Below, one piece after another: positions 36,585-44,720 of a stretch of 64,000 bases of DNA; within the stretch, counting starts at the first letter, position 1, and each line of letters opens with the position of its first letter. The stretch is from positions 1-64,000 of the forward strand of contig CALSOR010000019.1 of assembly GCA_943788025.1 (NCBI GenBank), read 5' to 3'. Below the pieces are notes generated by a model. It was not told where the DNA came from and ran no database searches. It saw only the letters and a list, made by a program, of their open reading frames with translations. This DNA is from JABAAE01 sp905480545. GTDB lineage: Bacteria > Planctomycetota > Planctomycetia > Pirellulales > Pirellulaceae. Position numbers and translations under genes: made by a program.

Positions 36585-38099
36585 ATGAAAAATTCTATAG
36601 ATGAAACGACGTACCATTCGGCAGTTGAGTCGATGATCCATCAAGCACAACAGAATCAAGGCGAAAAACACGTCTTTCAATTCGCGCACCCAGTTGCATT
36701 GCTGAAAATAATTGAGACACATATTTCATGGATCATTTTAACCGGGCAATTTGCTTACAAGCTGAAAAAGCCGGTGCGGTTTGATTTTGTTGACTACTCA
36801 GACGTGTCGAAAAGGCAAACCTATTGCCATCGCGAAATTGATTTGAATCGTCGATATGCACCGGAAATCTATTTGGATGTCTGTCCCATCTATAAAATTG
36901 ACGGCCGGCTTATCTTTGGCGAGGTCAAAGACAAAACACAAAACATCCAGCCAGTTGAATATGCCGTGAAAATGCGTGAATTCCCCCAAAACTGCATTGC
37001 GGCTGCGGCATTATCAACGTCAAAAAACAGCAATCAATTGGTCGAAAATTTTGGCCGTTTCCTTGCTGATTTCCATGCAACGGCAGACCGTGCTGATCCG
37101 TCATGGAGTGTTGTCAAGCCAGAGAACGTCATCCATGCTTGCCGCCAAAATTTTGACGCGTTGCAAGGTTATGCATTCGGAAATGTCGCCACTGGCCAAA
37201 TCGATGCATTGCACTGTTGGACGGAACAGCAACGTACAGAATCAGAATTGCTCATGAAGCAGAGGCTTAATTATGGTTTCGTTCGTAGATGCCACGGTGA
37301 TTTGCATTTGGCAAACATCATTATCGCCGACAACAAGCTGATTCCATTTGATGGCATCGAATTCAATCCACAATTTCACTGGATCGATGTATTTAGCGAA
37401 GTTGCGTTTGTGGTGATGGACCTTTTTGCACACGGCCTTGAAAATCTCGGCTGGCGATTCCTAAATGCCTATTTCGATGCGACCGGGCATATCCAAAACA
37501 TCGAACTTCTTAAATTCTACCTAGTTTACCGTGCACTAGTGCGTGCAAAAATCACCGTCATGCAAATGGAAAGCGGCTGCGATCAAAGCCTACAAACACT
37601 TCACCAATACCTGGACACCGCCAACCGGTGTGCTTTTCAAGTTTCGTCAAAATTGACAATCACGTTTGGGTTTTCCGGTAGCGGCAAATCAACTGAAGCC
37701 CTCAAACTGATTGACTCCGACGGCGGCATCCGTATCCGATCCGACGTGGTTCGCAAGGCCATGCCAGCCGACATCCGGTACAACGAGCAATCCATTAATG
37801 GCGTCTATTCCAAACTGCTCGATATGGCAAAAAGTATTTTGACGGCAGGTTATTCAGTTGTGGTTGATGCGACATTTTTACAAAAACGACACCGGGATGA
37901 TTTCCAGGATTTAGCAAATGATATGCAAGTCGAATTTAGAATACTAAAATGCCAGGCCGAATTCGAAGAACTTGCTGGTCGTATTCAAACACGTCAAAAC
38001 GATCCGTCCGAAGCAACATTGAAAGTGCTAAAAAAACAAATTGCCGAGCACGAACCGTTGAACGAATCAGAACAACGTTTCGTTATCGCTCAAGTTTAG
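36585..38099 (+). CDS. Fusion of APH-like phosphotransferase and P-loop (AAA_33) kinase
   Basis: A 504-residue soluble protein. The N-terminal two thirds form a protein-kinase-like aminoglycoside-phosphotransferase fold: YKLKKPVRFDFVDYS (ATP lysine region) and the catalytic RRCHGDLHLANIIIADN with IPFDGIEFNPQFHWIDVFSE (metal-binding Asp). The C-terminal third is a P-loop kinase, Walker A FGFSGSGKSTEA, followed by IRIRSDVVRKAM and VVVDATFLQKRHRDDF. This domain pair is the same as in Mycobacterium tuberculosis Rv2004c, a DosR dormancy-regulon protein; its substrate is not established. ATG 36585 is preferred over the TTG at 36531. It is divergent from a tandem Usp gene. Confidence 0.8.
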   Translation: MKNSIDETTYHSAVESMIHQAQQNQGEKHVFQFAHPVALLKIIETHISWIILTGQFAYKLKKPVRFDFVDYSDVSKRQTYCHREIDLNRRYAPEIYLDVCPIYKIDGRLIFGEVKDKTQNIQPVEYAVKMREFPQNCIAAAALSTSKNSNQLVENFGRFLADFHATADRADPSWSVVKPENVIHACRQNFDALQGYAFGNVATGQIDALHCWTEQQRTESELLMKQRLNYGFVRRCHGDLHLANIIIADNKLIPFDGIEFNPQFHWIDVFSEVAFVVMDLFAHGLENLGWRFLNAYFDATGHIQNIELLKFYLVYRALVRAKITVMQMESGCDQSLQTLHQYLDTANRCAFQVSSKLTITFGFSGSGKSTEALKLIDSDGGIRIRSDVVRKAMPADIRYNEQSINGVYSKLLDMAKSILTAGYSVVVDATFLQKRHRDDFQDLANDMQVEFRILKCQAEFEELAGRIQTRQNDPSEATLKVLKKQIAEHEPLNESEQRFVIAQV

Positions 38100-38159
38100 A
38101 ACTCTCTAAACCACTGGTAGGGCCGATACTTTTCATGCTCGACTCATTTGAAAATAAAA

Positions 38160-38633
38160 TCACTTGATCGTGCGGATGTACTTGTGGCATCGTACGCAAA
38201 TTAACGTGACTTCAAAATACGCCAGCGTGGCTCCATCCAGGTTTTTTTCGGCTGCCGCGTTTCGCAAACGCTCGGCGCTCGATCGAAAATCCGCACTCAT
38301 CTTGAGATAAGGCTTTGTGTTCAGAACTTTCCAATTTGCCTCTTGGCTAAGCAGCATTAAATCTTGGGCACACTTTTCGAGCAAATCGTAGTTTTCCCTG
38401 GAAAGCCCTTCAACAATCCCCTTTGATGTCGATAATTTTCGATTCATAAATGACTTTGAGTCTTCCTTATCTTGCTTCGCCGATTGCTCCTGGTCGCTGA
38501 TCTGGACTGTAACTTGAGAGGAGGGCTGTTGGTTGGTGAGTTCCTGATTCGGGTTCTCGACTCCGAACAGGCTGACAAAAATAACGCCCGACGCAACGGC
38601 GAATCCCAGCAAAAATATAATTAGCTTCCACAT
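38160..38633 (-). CDS. Small membrane-anchored cytochrome c (C-terminal CXXCH)
   Basis: A 157-residue protein with an N-terminal signal anchor (LIIFLLGFAVASGVIFVSLFG), a polar Gln/Ser-rich linker and a helical domain ending in LICVRCHKYIRTIK. A single haem motif at the very end of a four-helix-like domain resembles class II (cytochrome c'-like) cytochromes. It is paralogous to the next gene (both contain M.(R/A)KL..SK.(I/L)VEGL and a matching C-terminus). Periplasmic. It may bind a gas or shuttle electrons; neither is proven. Confidence 0.75.
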   Translation of the reverse strand: MWKLIIFLLGFAVASGVIFVSLFGVENPNQELTNQQPSSQVTVQISDQEQSAKQDKEDSKSFMNRKLSTSKGIVEGLSRENYDLLEKCAQDLMLLSQEANWKVLNTKPYLKMSADFRSSAERLRNAAAEKNLDGATLAYFEVTLICVRCHKYIRTIK

Positions 38634-38707
38634 TTTCTAGCTCCAGAAAAAAATTTTAGATTGGGGCGGAAACAACCCGTCGTGCGTTTTTACAGAATGA
38701 ACGTTCG

Positions 38708-39196
38708 CTATTTTTCTTTGTCCCAATACGTTGGAATCAAACGCACAGGACCTTTCGGACTCTTTTTGTTGGGTGCGATTTTGAAATTTCCGCGAACGTA
38801 GTTGTGACATTCAACACAAGTTGTTGTCATATGCACATAAGTGTAATGGGACCCTTCGAGATTTTTTGCCTCCGCAAGTCGCGAAAGTTTTTTACACTGA
38901 TCTCGAAACGTCTTGCTGAAAAATTGATAAACTGCATCATCAGAGCTGGGCCAGTGCTCGACTCGGCTGAATCGATTCATTTCGTCAGCACCCGCCTTGA
39001 TTTTGGAAAAATCCTCAGTGACCAGCCCTTCCAATACCAGCTTGGAACTCGCCAATTTTGCTCGCATGTAGACGGGGGTATTACCCGCGTCTTGTTTGGT
39101 TTTCTCTTGTTGCCAATTCAACCCGGTTGCAAAAACCACTGTTGCCAACAAAAAGAACGCTGCGGTAGCATAAGCTTTCTTTGGAAATCTATTCAT
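38708..39196 (-). CDS. Small secreted cytochrome c (C-terminal CXXCH), paralogue
   Basis: A 162-residue protein from ATG 39196 (ribosome binding site GAAGGAG; the longer frame to 39268 is unlikely) with a signal peptide (ATAAFFLLATVVFATG). The helical domain repeats the pattern of its neighbour (MRAKLASSKLVLEGLVTEDF), and the haem motif CVECHNYVRG is followed by a basic, Pro-rich 30-residue tail. Spacing to the neighbour is 74 bases, same strand, so the pair is probably an operon derived from a duplication. PP2C lies upstream in the same direction. Confidence 0.78.
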   Translation of the reverse strand: MNRFPKKAYATAAFFLLATVVFATGLNWQQEKTKQDAGNTPVYMRAKLASSKLVLEGLVTEDFSKIKAGADEMNRFSRVEHWPSSDDAVYQFFSKTFRDQCKKLSRLAEAKNLEGSHYTYVHMTTTCVECHNYVRGNFKIAPNKKSPKGPVRLIPTYWDKEK

Positions 39197-39309
39197 CCGA
39201 TTCAACTCCTTCGATTCAAGTGTTTTGATTTTCCCTGATATCGCGACGAATGCTGATGCAAACATCACAGCTAAATAATGTTCCGCTCAAATTTTATTTT
39301 TTGAGCAAC

Positions 39310-40185
39310 TTAAATGGGGTGACAGATTCCCGTCACCGCCGTAATGTTGTCTCGACCGCCTCGCTCGTTCGCTGTGGCGATGAGCCGATTACAGATTTCG
39401 TCACATGAAATTTCGCTATTAATGATTTCACTGATTTCCGAATCGCTTAAATGCGCATTCACACCGTCTGAACAAAGCAGAATCCGATCGTTTGGCTCAA
39501 GCCGTGTGCGATAAACAACCGCATTAGGTTTGCCATCAATTCCGATAGCGCTTACGAGCACATGACTGTAGGGCGATTCTTCAACCGAAGCCGTATCCAA
39601 ACCGCCGTTATCATAGAGGACCTGAGCCAAGGTCTGGTCTTTTGTCAGTTGCGTGAGTCCATGTTGGTTTCGGATATAGCATTTGCTATCACCTACGTGC
39701 AACACGTACAACATCGGCCATACCAAATATGCCAAAGTCAGGGTCGTACCCATGCCCCGATGATTCGGATCCATTTCACTATCCGCTCGAACGGCATTGT
39801 GTGAAAAAATCGCGGCGGATCTTAAGTCTTCGACAAAACGCTGAGTGTCCGATTCCGTTGGATGAAACAACCAATGCATTGAGTTCAAAAGGAAGTCGGT
39901 CGTATTTTTGATCGCGATTTGGCTAGCGACTTCACCCGCGTTTGCCCCGCCCATTCCATCGGCGACAAACATCACTGTTCCCATTGATTGACCAAAGACT
40001 TCGTTTGAGTCAAATTCAACGGAGGACCTCAAGATTTGCAAGCTCTTATGCAATTGTGCAATTAAAAACTGATCTTGATTGAGGCGTCTTTTCTGGCCAA
40101 TATCCGTTTTGCCCGAGCACTCGAATCGTATGACTTTCTGATCGTTGTGCCCTTTAATGTAGACTGCGGTTTCGTCTTCATTCAT
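39310..40185 (-). CDS. PP2C-family (PppA/Stp-like) protein phosphatase
   Basis: A 291-residue cytoplasmic Ser/Thr phosphatase. The PP2C motifs are all seen: KRRLNQDQFLIA (motif 1, with RXXNQD), MFVADGMGGANAGEVAS (metal-binding DGMGG), GMGTTLTLAYL, LHVGDSKCYI, LLCSDGVNAHL and GGRDNITAV. ATG 40185 is used; a TTG start at 40197 is possible. Phosphatases of this type reverse Hanks-type kinase signalling; the only kinase in the window is 32 kb away. It sits between the two small cytochromes and the truncated hemoglobin, all on the same strand. Confidence 0.9.
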   Translation of the reverse strand: MNEDETAVYIKGHNDQKVIRFECSGKTDIGQKRRLNQDQFLIAQLHKSLQILRSSVEFDSNEVFGQSMGTVMFVADGMGGANAGEVASQIAIKNTTDFLLNSMHWLFHPTESDTQRFVEDLRSAAIFSHNAVRADSEMDPNHRGMGTTLTLAYLVWPMLYVLHVGDSKCYIRNQHGLTQLTKDQTLAQVLYDNGGLDTASVEESPYSHVLVSAIGIDGKPNAVVYRTRLEPNDRILLCSDGVNAHLSDSEISEIINSEISCDEICNRLIATANERGGRDNITAVTGICHPI

Positions 40186-40264
40186 CGTACTGGTCAATAC
40201 CTAATTAAACGTGCAACACTTGCTATTTATTTCCTTCATCTAAGTTTTTCGTTGCCAGCAACGT

Positions 40265-40639
40265 CTAGCCGTCAACGGTCGTTTCGCCCAGTACTTCATC
40301 GACATACATCGCTATTCGTGAGACAAAACGATTTGCATCGGATTCAGAAATTCCGATCTCGCCGAGCGTCGCCATGAGATGATCGGTAAAAACGCTGATG
40401 TCCTACCGTTTTATCCCCCTGCCCTTGTGAATTTCAGAAAGAGATCGCCCCGAATATTCCAACGGGGCTCCAATCGCGATGCCAAAAAGCTGACGTTGCA
40501 TCGACTTGATCCGATCCATTGATGCATGTTCGAAGAACTTCTTCAAATTGGGATCAGCAATCACTCGATCATAGAAGTTATCAACAATACTGGCGACTGC
40601 TTCTGCCCCGCCTATTTTGTGAAAAAGATTATCTGTCAT
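40265..40639 (-). pseudogene. Group I truncated hemoglobin with an in-frame amber codon
   Basis: The first 78 codons encode a typical trHb N-terminus: LFHKIGGAEAVASIVDNFYD (helix A-B, with the B10 Tyr in NFYDRV), PNLKKFFEHASMDRIKS and SLSEIHKGRGI with the F8 proximal His. Then TAG appears at 40403-40405. The same frame continues without a break as DISVFTDHLMATLGEIGI... to a normal stop at 40265, giving a total of about 124 residues, exactly the family length. A single base change therefore removes helices G-H. Possible explanations are a recent null mutation, an assembly error or readthrough. The gene lies upstream of PP2C on the same strand and divergent from a Usp gene. Confidence 0.8.
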
Positions 40640-41017
40640 ATGCTTGATTTCAAGTTAAAAAATTCAATGGCGAAGAGCGACCACAACTTGCAAAACAGAT
40701 CGCAAAGCTTGTGCCAGAAAAATCTTTATTGAGATATTGCGGCCGTTAACCTGCAACGAAATGGTTTTCCCCTTTTTCCATGAGAAATAATTCGTGCTGC
40801 CGATCAGACTGCCAGCATCGAAATCAAGCAGGAACTAAAGTAACGTGCGTTAACCGATTCAAAACGTGCGAATTCGCACATATGTTATGGTAATGGATTT
40901 GCGAATGGCAAATTACGAAAAGAATGTCTGTGGATCGGTACGGCCCACAACATGGCACTGTATTTGCAGCCCATCGCAGCAGTCAAAGGCAATCCGTTTT
41001 TAACCGAGGAACCCAAC
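40640..41017. other. Divergent promoter region with operator-like palindromes
   Basis: This gene-free 378-base stretch separates the truncated hemoglobin (minus) from a Usp gene (plus). It contains the perfect 14 bp palindrome GTGCGAATTCGCAC (40866-40879) and, 17 bases further on, ATTTGC-N5-GCAAAT (40897-40913). The region around 40881-40890 (TATGTTATGG) is -10-like. The first half is AT-rich with no signal I recognise. Confidence 0.5.
40865..40880. promoter_or_regulatory. Candidate CRP/FNR-type operator, copy 1
   Basis: CGTGCGAATTCGCACA: five-base arms around a six-base centre, the geometry of CRP/FNR-family sites (TGTGA-N6-TCACA) but with GTGC/GCAC arms. It agrees at 13 of 16 positions with the site at 44874-44889, and both lie in promoter regions of stress-type genes (Usp here, CBS there). 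No regulator of that family is encoded in the window. Confidence 0.5.
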
Positions 41018-41527
41018 ATGAAAATACAAGTGGACAAAAACGTCTTAGTACCGATCGATTTTTCGGAGTTTTCTGCCAACACCATTTCTTATGCATTAAC
41101 ACTATTTCCAAAAGATAAACTCCGTTTGATGCATGTTTCGCAGCGTCCTACCGTTACTTCACCAGGAATGGTCTGGGATACGATAACGGACGATACGATT
41201 ATCAATGGGTCAATGACCGCGTTTGAAGAATTCTGCAAAAAGCATGGACTCCCGGAAGATTTAAATTTCTCCGTAGAAATTGGCGACCCGGCCGAAGAGA
41301 TTTCCCTGGAGGCAAAACACAATCCGGCTGGCCTGATCATCGTCGGGTCTCATGGTCGTCGCGGGCTATCGCGGTTCTTCCTTGGTTCTGTTGCTGAGCG
41401 AGTTGTACGGCACGCTCCCTGCCCAGTGCTGGTTTTCAAACCGGATGAAATCGTCAAGGACCGAAATCAGCAGCTGGCCGAAATCAGTGCCAAAACCGAT
41501 GCTATGTTCGAACCCGAAGCCAGCTAG
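41018..41527 (+). CDS. Universal stress protein, single UspA domain
   Basis: A 169-residue UspA-fold protein starting at ATG 41018 (GAGGA ribosome binding site). N-terminus VLVPIDFSEFSANTISYAL, middle VEIGDPAEEISLEAK, nucleotide loop GSHGRRGLSRFFLGSVAER, then a 25-residue polar tail. It is the third Usp gene of the island and is divergent from the truncated hemoglobin gene; the candidate operator at 40865 lies about 140 bases upstream. A good hairpin follows its stop. Confidence 0.9.
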   Translation: MKIQVDKNVLVPIDFSEFSANTISYALTLFPKDKLRLMHVSQRPTVTSPGMVWDTITDDTIINGSMTAFEEFCKKHGLPEDLNFSVEIGDPAEEISLEAKHNPAGLIIVGSHGRRGLSRFFLGSVAERVVRHAPCPVLVFKPDEIVKDRNQQLAEISAKTDAMFEPEAS

Positions 41528-41536
41528 CCCAGGCAG

Positions 41537-41556
41537 GCCCCGCAAGTCAGCGGGGC
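41537..41556 (+). terminator. Hairpin after the Usp gene
   Basis: GCCCCGC pairs perfectly with GCGGGGC around AAGTCA, 10 bases after the stop codon. The following bases (ATTCGTTC) are only weakly T-rich, so termination may be partial. Confidence 0.5.
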
Positions 41557-41852
41557 ATTCGTTCAGTAAAACTTCGGACTTTGAAACATCCCTAACGCAT
41601 GTAATCCGAAACGATCGGCGAAATGGTAGCCTTTTAAAACAAGTACAGCCTGAAGGCGAATTCGAAATTGTGGATCCGTAAGGGTAAGCACGCCACCTAT
41701 GGCGATCGTTTATTTCGCAGTGCCTTGAGGGGTGAACTTTGGGTACTGACGAACCAACTGCAACGGCTTGGCGGATCAAACTTGGAGGTGGCGTTTTTGA
41801 CGAAGGCGAACCGAAGGCATCTACTCGGTATCAAGCCGATTTAATTCTACGG

Positions 41853-42071
41853 TTCGTCACTGCACCTTCGTCACTGCACCTTCGTCACTGCACCTTCGTC
41901 ACTGCACCTTCGTCACTGCACCTTCGTCACTGCACCTTCGTCACTGCACCTTCGTCACTGCACCTTCGTCACTGCACCTTCGTCACTGCACCTTCGTCAC
42001 TGCACCTTCGTCACTGCACCTTCGTCACTGCACCTTCGTCACTGCACCTTCGTCACTGCACCTTCGTCACT
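41853..42071. repeat. 14 bp minisatellite, about 15.6 copies
   Basis: The unit TTCGTCACTGCACC is repeated head to tail 15 times without a single mismatch from 41853 to 42062, then a partial unit to 42071. It stops 3 bases before the stop codon (42075-42077) of the NtrC-type regulator on the minus strand. Because 14 is not a multiple of three, a repeat read as protein cycles through all frames (a 14-residue period); this is not a real gene. Perfect identity suggests recent slippage expansion. The region 41557-41852 before it has no supported gene. Confidence 0.95.
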
Positions 42072-42074
42072 AGA

Positions 42075-43412
42075 TTATTCAATTTCGTATTTTTCTAGCA
42101 GCCGATACAGGCTTCGCCTCGAAACGCCCAAAGCCTGGGCGGTAACTGATTTGTTTTTTTTGAACTTCAAGTAGGTTGCTTCAACATGAACTTTGTTGAT
42201 GGCATCCAGTTCATTCGAATGAACCGATTCACCATGACTTGGCTGCACAACACCATTCATGATATCGGGCGGAAAATCTCTGCTTTCAATGGTGCAACCG
42301 TCATCCGAAAGGATTTTTGCACGTTCAATTGCATTGGCTAATTGACGGACGTTGCCGGGCCATCCATATTTTTGAATCACGTCCAGCGTCGGCTCTGTAA
42401 TGCTCCAGTCGTCACCGGAGAAATGCTGCGCTAATTGAACCTTGTCACCCGGTCGATCTCGAAGGGGCGGAAGTTGAATCGTAAGGACGTTAATCCGATA
42501 AAACAAATCTTCGCGAAAACGACCGTCCGAAACTTCTTTTTGAAGATCTCGATTTGTCGCCGCGATCACGCGAACTTTGACGTGCCGCTCTTTGACACTT
42601 CCAACCCGGCGCATGGAACCATCTTCCAGAACCCTCAGTAATTTTGCCTGCAAAGCTCCTGTCATTTCACCGAATTCGTCAATAAACAGGGTGCCGCCGT
42701 CGGCAATTTCGAACAAGCCCTCCTTTGCCTGTGTGGCACCGGTGAAGGAACCTTTTTCGTGACCAAACAACTCGCTTTCCAGCAACGTTTCCGGCAACGC
42801 AGCACAATTCACCACAACCAGCGGCTTGTCCGCTAACGGACTCTTACGATGAATCGCCCTGGCGACCAATTCTTTACCGGTTCCACTTTCGCCTTGAATC
42901 AAGATGGGCTTATCGGATTTCGATGTCCTATCAATCAGCTTGTAAACCTGCTCCATTTGCGGCGAATCGCCAATCATCTCATGTGATGCATCGGATTGTT
43001 CCAAAGCAACTCGCAGCTGCTTGTTTTCCAACTCCAGCTCACGCTGAGCGGCCGCCCGCAAAATTAAATCTTTGAGCTCTGAGAGCTTCACCGGCTTTGT
43101 TAGAAAATCAAAGGCACCGGTTTTCATGCTGTCGACTGCGTTTTCAATCGTTCCGCCTCCGGTCAACATAATCGCTTTGAGGTTAGGGTTTTCTTTTAGC
43201 AAATGTTCAAGCAGCTGAATCCCTGACATTCCCGGCATATGAATATCGACAATCGCGATATCAAAATGGCGATTCACCGAAAGATTAATCGCTTCTTCGC
43301 CATCTTCGGCCGTGTCAACGCGAAACCCCTGCTTGTTAAAATAGCTGAACGCCGTCTCGCGAAAATCATCTTCGTCGTCGACGAGTAGTAGGTTAAAACT
43401 GTCGGGAAGCAT
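42075..43412 (-). CDS. NtrC-family sigma-54-dependent response regulator (orphan)
   Basis: A 445-residue regulator in three parts. Receiver domain (1-120): acidic DDEDD pair, phospho-Asp in DIAIVDIHMPGMSG, Lys in FLTKPVKL. AAA+ domain (~140-370): Walker A GESGTGKE, the sigma-54 contact loop ELFGHEKGSFTGA (GSFTGA form of GAFTGA), Walker B GGTLFIDEFGEM. C-terminal Fis-type HTH: KKNKSVTAQALGVSRRSLYRLLEKYE. No histidine kinase lies next to it, so its partner is elsewhere. It lies within the stress island between Usp and CBS genes. The minisatellite touches its stop codon, so its 3' UTR would be repetitive. Confidence 0.92.
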   Translation of the reverse strand: MLPDSFNLLLVDDEDDFRETAFSYFNKQGFRVDTAEDGEEAINLSVNRHFDIAIVDIHMPGMSGIQLLEHLLKENPNLKAIMLTGGGTIENAVDSMKTGAFDFLTKPVKLSELKDLILRAAAQRELELENKQLRVALEQSDASHEMIGDSPQMEQVYKLIDRTSKSDKPILIQGESGTGKELVARAIHRKSPLADKPLVVVNCAALPETLLESELFGHEKGSFTGATQAKEGLFEIADGGTLFIDEFGEMTGALQAKLLRVLEDGSMRRVGSVKERHVKVRVIAATNRDLQKEVSDGRFREDLFYRINVLTIQLPPLRDRPGDKVQLAQHFSGDDWSITEPTLDVIQKYGWPGNVRQLANAIERAKILSDDGCTIESRDFPPDIMNGVVQPSHGESVHSNELDAINKVHVEATYLKFKKNKSVTAQALGVSRRSLYRLLEKYEIE

Positions 43413-43641
43413 TGAGGACCGTTAGAAAAAATTGAGAAACCGATTGAACTGAACGTTAGTGAATCAAACCGACCGTTTCGGAAAGATATGATCGTCTATT
43501 AAAATTGAATTCATGAGCTGCGAAAAGAGATCATAAGCGAATACCATCGCATGAAGGCTATCTATTTCCACTGAAATACGCCTGTTCCGCGTGATCTTTT
43601 AAAAATTGATCGACTGTTGGTAATAATCTGGCCTTATCCAA

Positions 43642-44184
43642 CTACAACGAATAGGATTCCACGGATGCCTTCTGTGGTTGGCAATTTTGACAACATGCTG
43701 CCTTCGCACGTTGACGAGACAACGCAATTCCATTGAGAGAAATGCTTCCAACAATCTCATCTCCATCATAAACAAGAGCTGCGGTTCGGTTTTGCTCGCA
43801 CAAGACGGTTTCCGCTTTTTCAAGCGTTTGACCGACCGAGATGACTTGTTGCTCATTGCCTTCCACCGCTCGCATGTATCGCGATATCTGATCAATTGGA
43901 ACAAAGTGAATATCTGTCTCGGCCTCTTGCTCTAGCAAAAATTCATTGCCACGGTCTTCTGCGATTAAGTTTTCAAAGTACGAATTGAGAAATTGAATTG
44001 AATCTCTTTCAACTAGCGAACCCACCAACTTACCCGGATAGTCGACAATCGGAATCGCAGCTACCCCCTTGGCAAACAAACGCCCGGTCTTTCGCATTGA
44101 GTCAAACTCGCACATTTTTTTGACGTTTGAATTCAACGCATCTCGTACATACAAAGTTTTCGATTCCGTTTTATTTTTGCACAT
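43642..44184 (-). CDS. CBS-domain protein with C-terminal cysteine cluster
   Basis: A 180-residue protein with two CBS-like repeats: RKTGRLFAKGVAAIPIVDY with LVGSLVERDSIQFL (first), and TLEKAETVLCEQNRTAALV with EIVGSISLNGIALS (second). After them comes AACCQNCQ, a compact CC-X2-C group that could bind metal or form disulfides. CBS pairs usually bind adenosine nucleotides. The start overlaps the previous CBS gene by 14 bases, so both are made from one mRNA. The closest well-known functional parallel is the DosR-regulated CBS protein Hrp1, which is an inference only. Confidence 0.75.
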   Translation of the reverse strand: MCKNKTESKTLYVRDALNSNVKKMCEFDSMRKTGRLFAKGVAAIPIVDYPGKLVGSLVERDSIQFLNSYFENLIAEDRGNEFLLEQEAETDIHFVPIDQISRYMRAVEGNEQQVISVGQTLEKAETVLCEQNRTAALVYDGDEIVGSISLNGIALSRQRAKAACCQNCQPQKASVESYSL

Positions 44185-44671
44185 GCATTCGCTCCGTTTC
44201 GGATATTGGAAATAAGGTATCTTTGTTAGATTCGCTAATTTTCTTCAAAATATCACCTGACGAGACAACGCCAACCAAACATTTGTTTTCATCCAGCACC
44301 ACAAGGTGATGAATTGAGTTGTCCACCGTTTTCTTCGCCGCAGCTGCAATGGATTCCTGTTGTTCGATCCACTTGAATTCGGACGACATGGCATCGGACA
44401 CCAAAATATCGGCAATTTCCCGAGTCGGCGTTTCTTTGCCTTCTATGTGCGATTTTTCTTTTACTACGACGTCTTTTAACGTTACAACGCCTACACAGCA
44501 TCCGGTTGTGTTTACAACCGGCAGAATAGAAATGCAATTTTCCAGAAACAAATGGATCGCCTTATCGATTCGTTCATTCATATGAATGCTACAAACCGAA
44601 GAGGTCATGATTTCAGATACGGGACGCCCAAACATATGCGGTATTCTTCCAATTATTGATCGTAGTGCCAT
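44171..44671 (-). CDS. CBS-domain pair protein
   Basis: A 166-residue stand-alone CBS pair (Bateman module). First repeat: VSEIMTSSVCSIHMNERIDK to SILPVVNTTGCCVGVVTLKDV; second: VSDAMSSEFKWIEQQESIAA to HLVVLDENKCLVGVVSSGDIL. No enzyme or transporter domain is attached, as in energy- or redox-sensing CBS proteins. ATG 44671. It overlaps the next CBS gene by 14 bases and is preceded, 200 bases upstream, by the second operator-like palindrome and by a 20 bp tandem duplication. Confidence 0.88.
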   Translation of the reverse strand: MALRSIIGRIPHMFGRPVSEIMTSSVCSIHMNERIDKAIHLFLENCISILPVVNTTGCCVGVVTLKDVVVKEKSHIEGKETPTREIADILVSDAMSSEFKWIEQQESIAAAAKKTVDNSIHHLVVLDENKCLVGVVSSGDILKKISESNKDTLFPISETERMHVQK

Positions 44672-44680
44672 TCGATTTAC

Positions 44681-44720
44681 CGTCCGCTTAACGAATTGCC
44701 CGTCCGCTTAACGAATTGCC
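44681..44720. repeat. Perfect 20 bp tandem duplication
   Basis: CGTCCGCTTAACGAATTGCC occurs twice in a row (44681-44700 and 44701-44720) directly upstream of the CBS gene start, in its probable 5' UTR; a third unit begins (CGTCC) and then diverges. Confidence 0.9.

Noticed and set aside
39285..39306. Terminator after PP2C (GCTCAAA/TTTGAGC hairpin)
   Set aside because: On the minus strand the hairpin is AT-rich and no T-run follows it; termination is doubtful.
41853..42071. CRISPR array
   Set aside because: The repeats are directly adjacent without spacers and only 14 bp long; no cas gene is near.
41739..42098. A plus-strand 119-codon frame with a 14-residue protein repeat
   Set aside because: It is only the translation of the 14 bp minisatellite; the unit is not a multiple of three and the frame has no natural start or domain.
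29941..44671. A defence or phage island
   Set aside because: Apart from one IS3 element there are no integrase, restriction, toxin or phage genes; the content is redox and stress.
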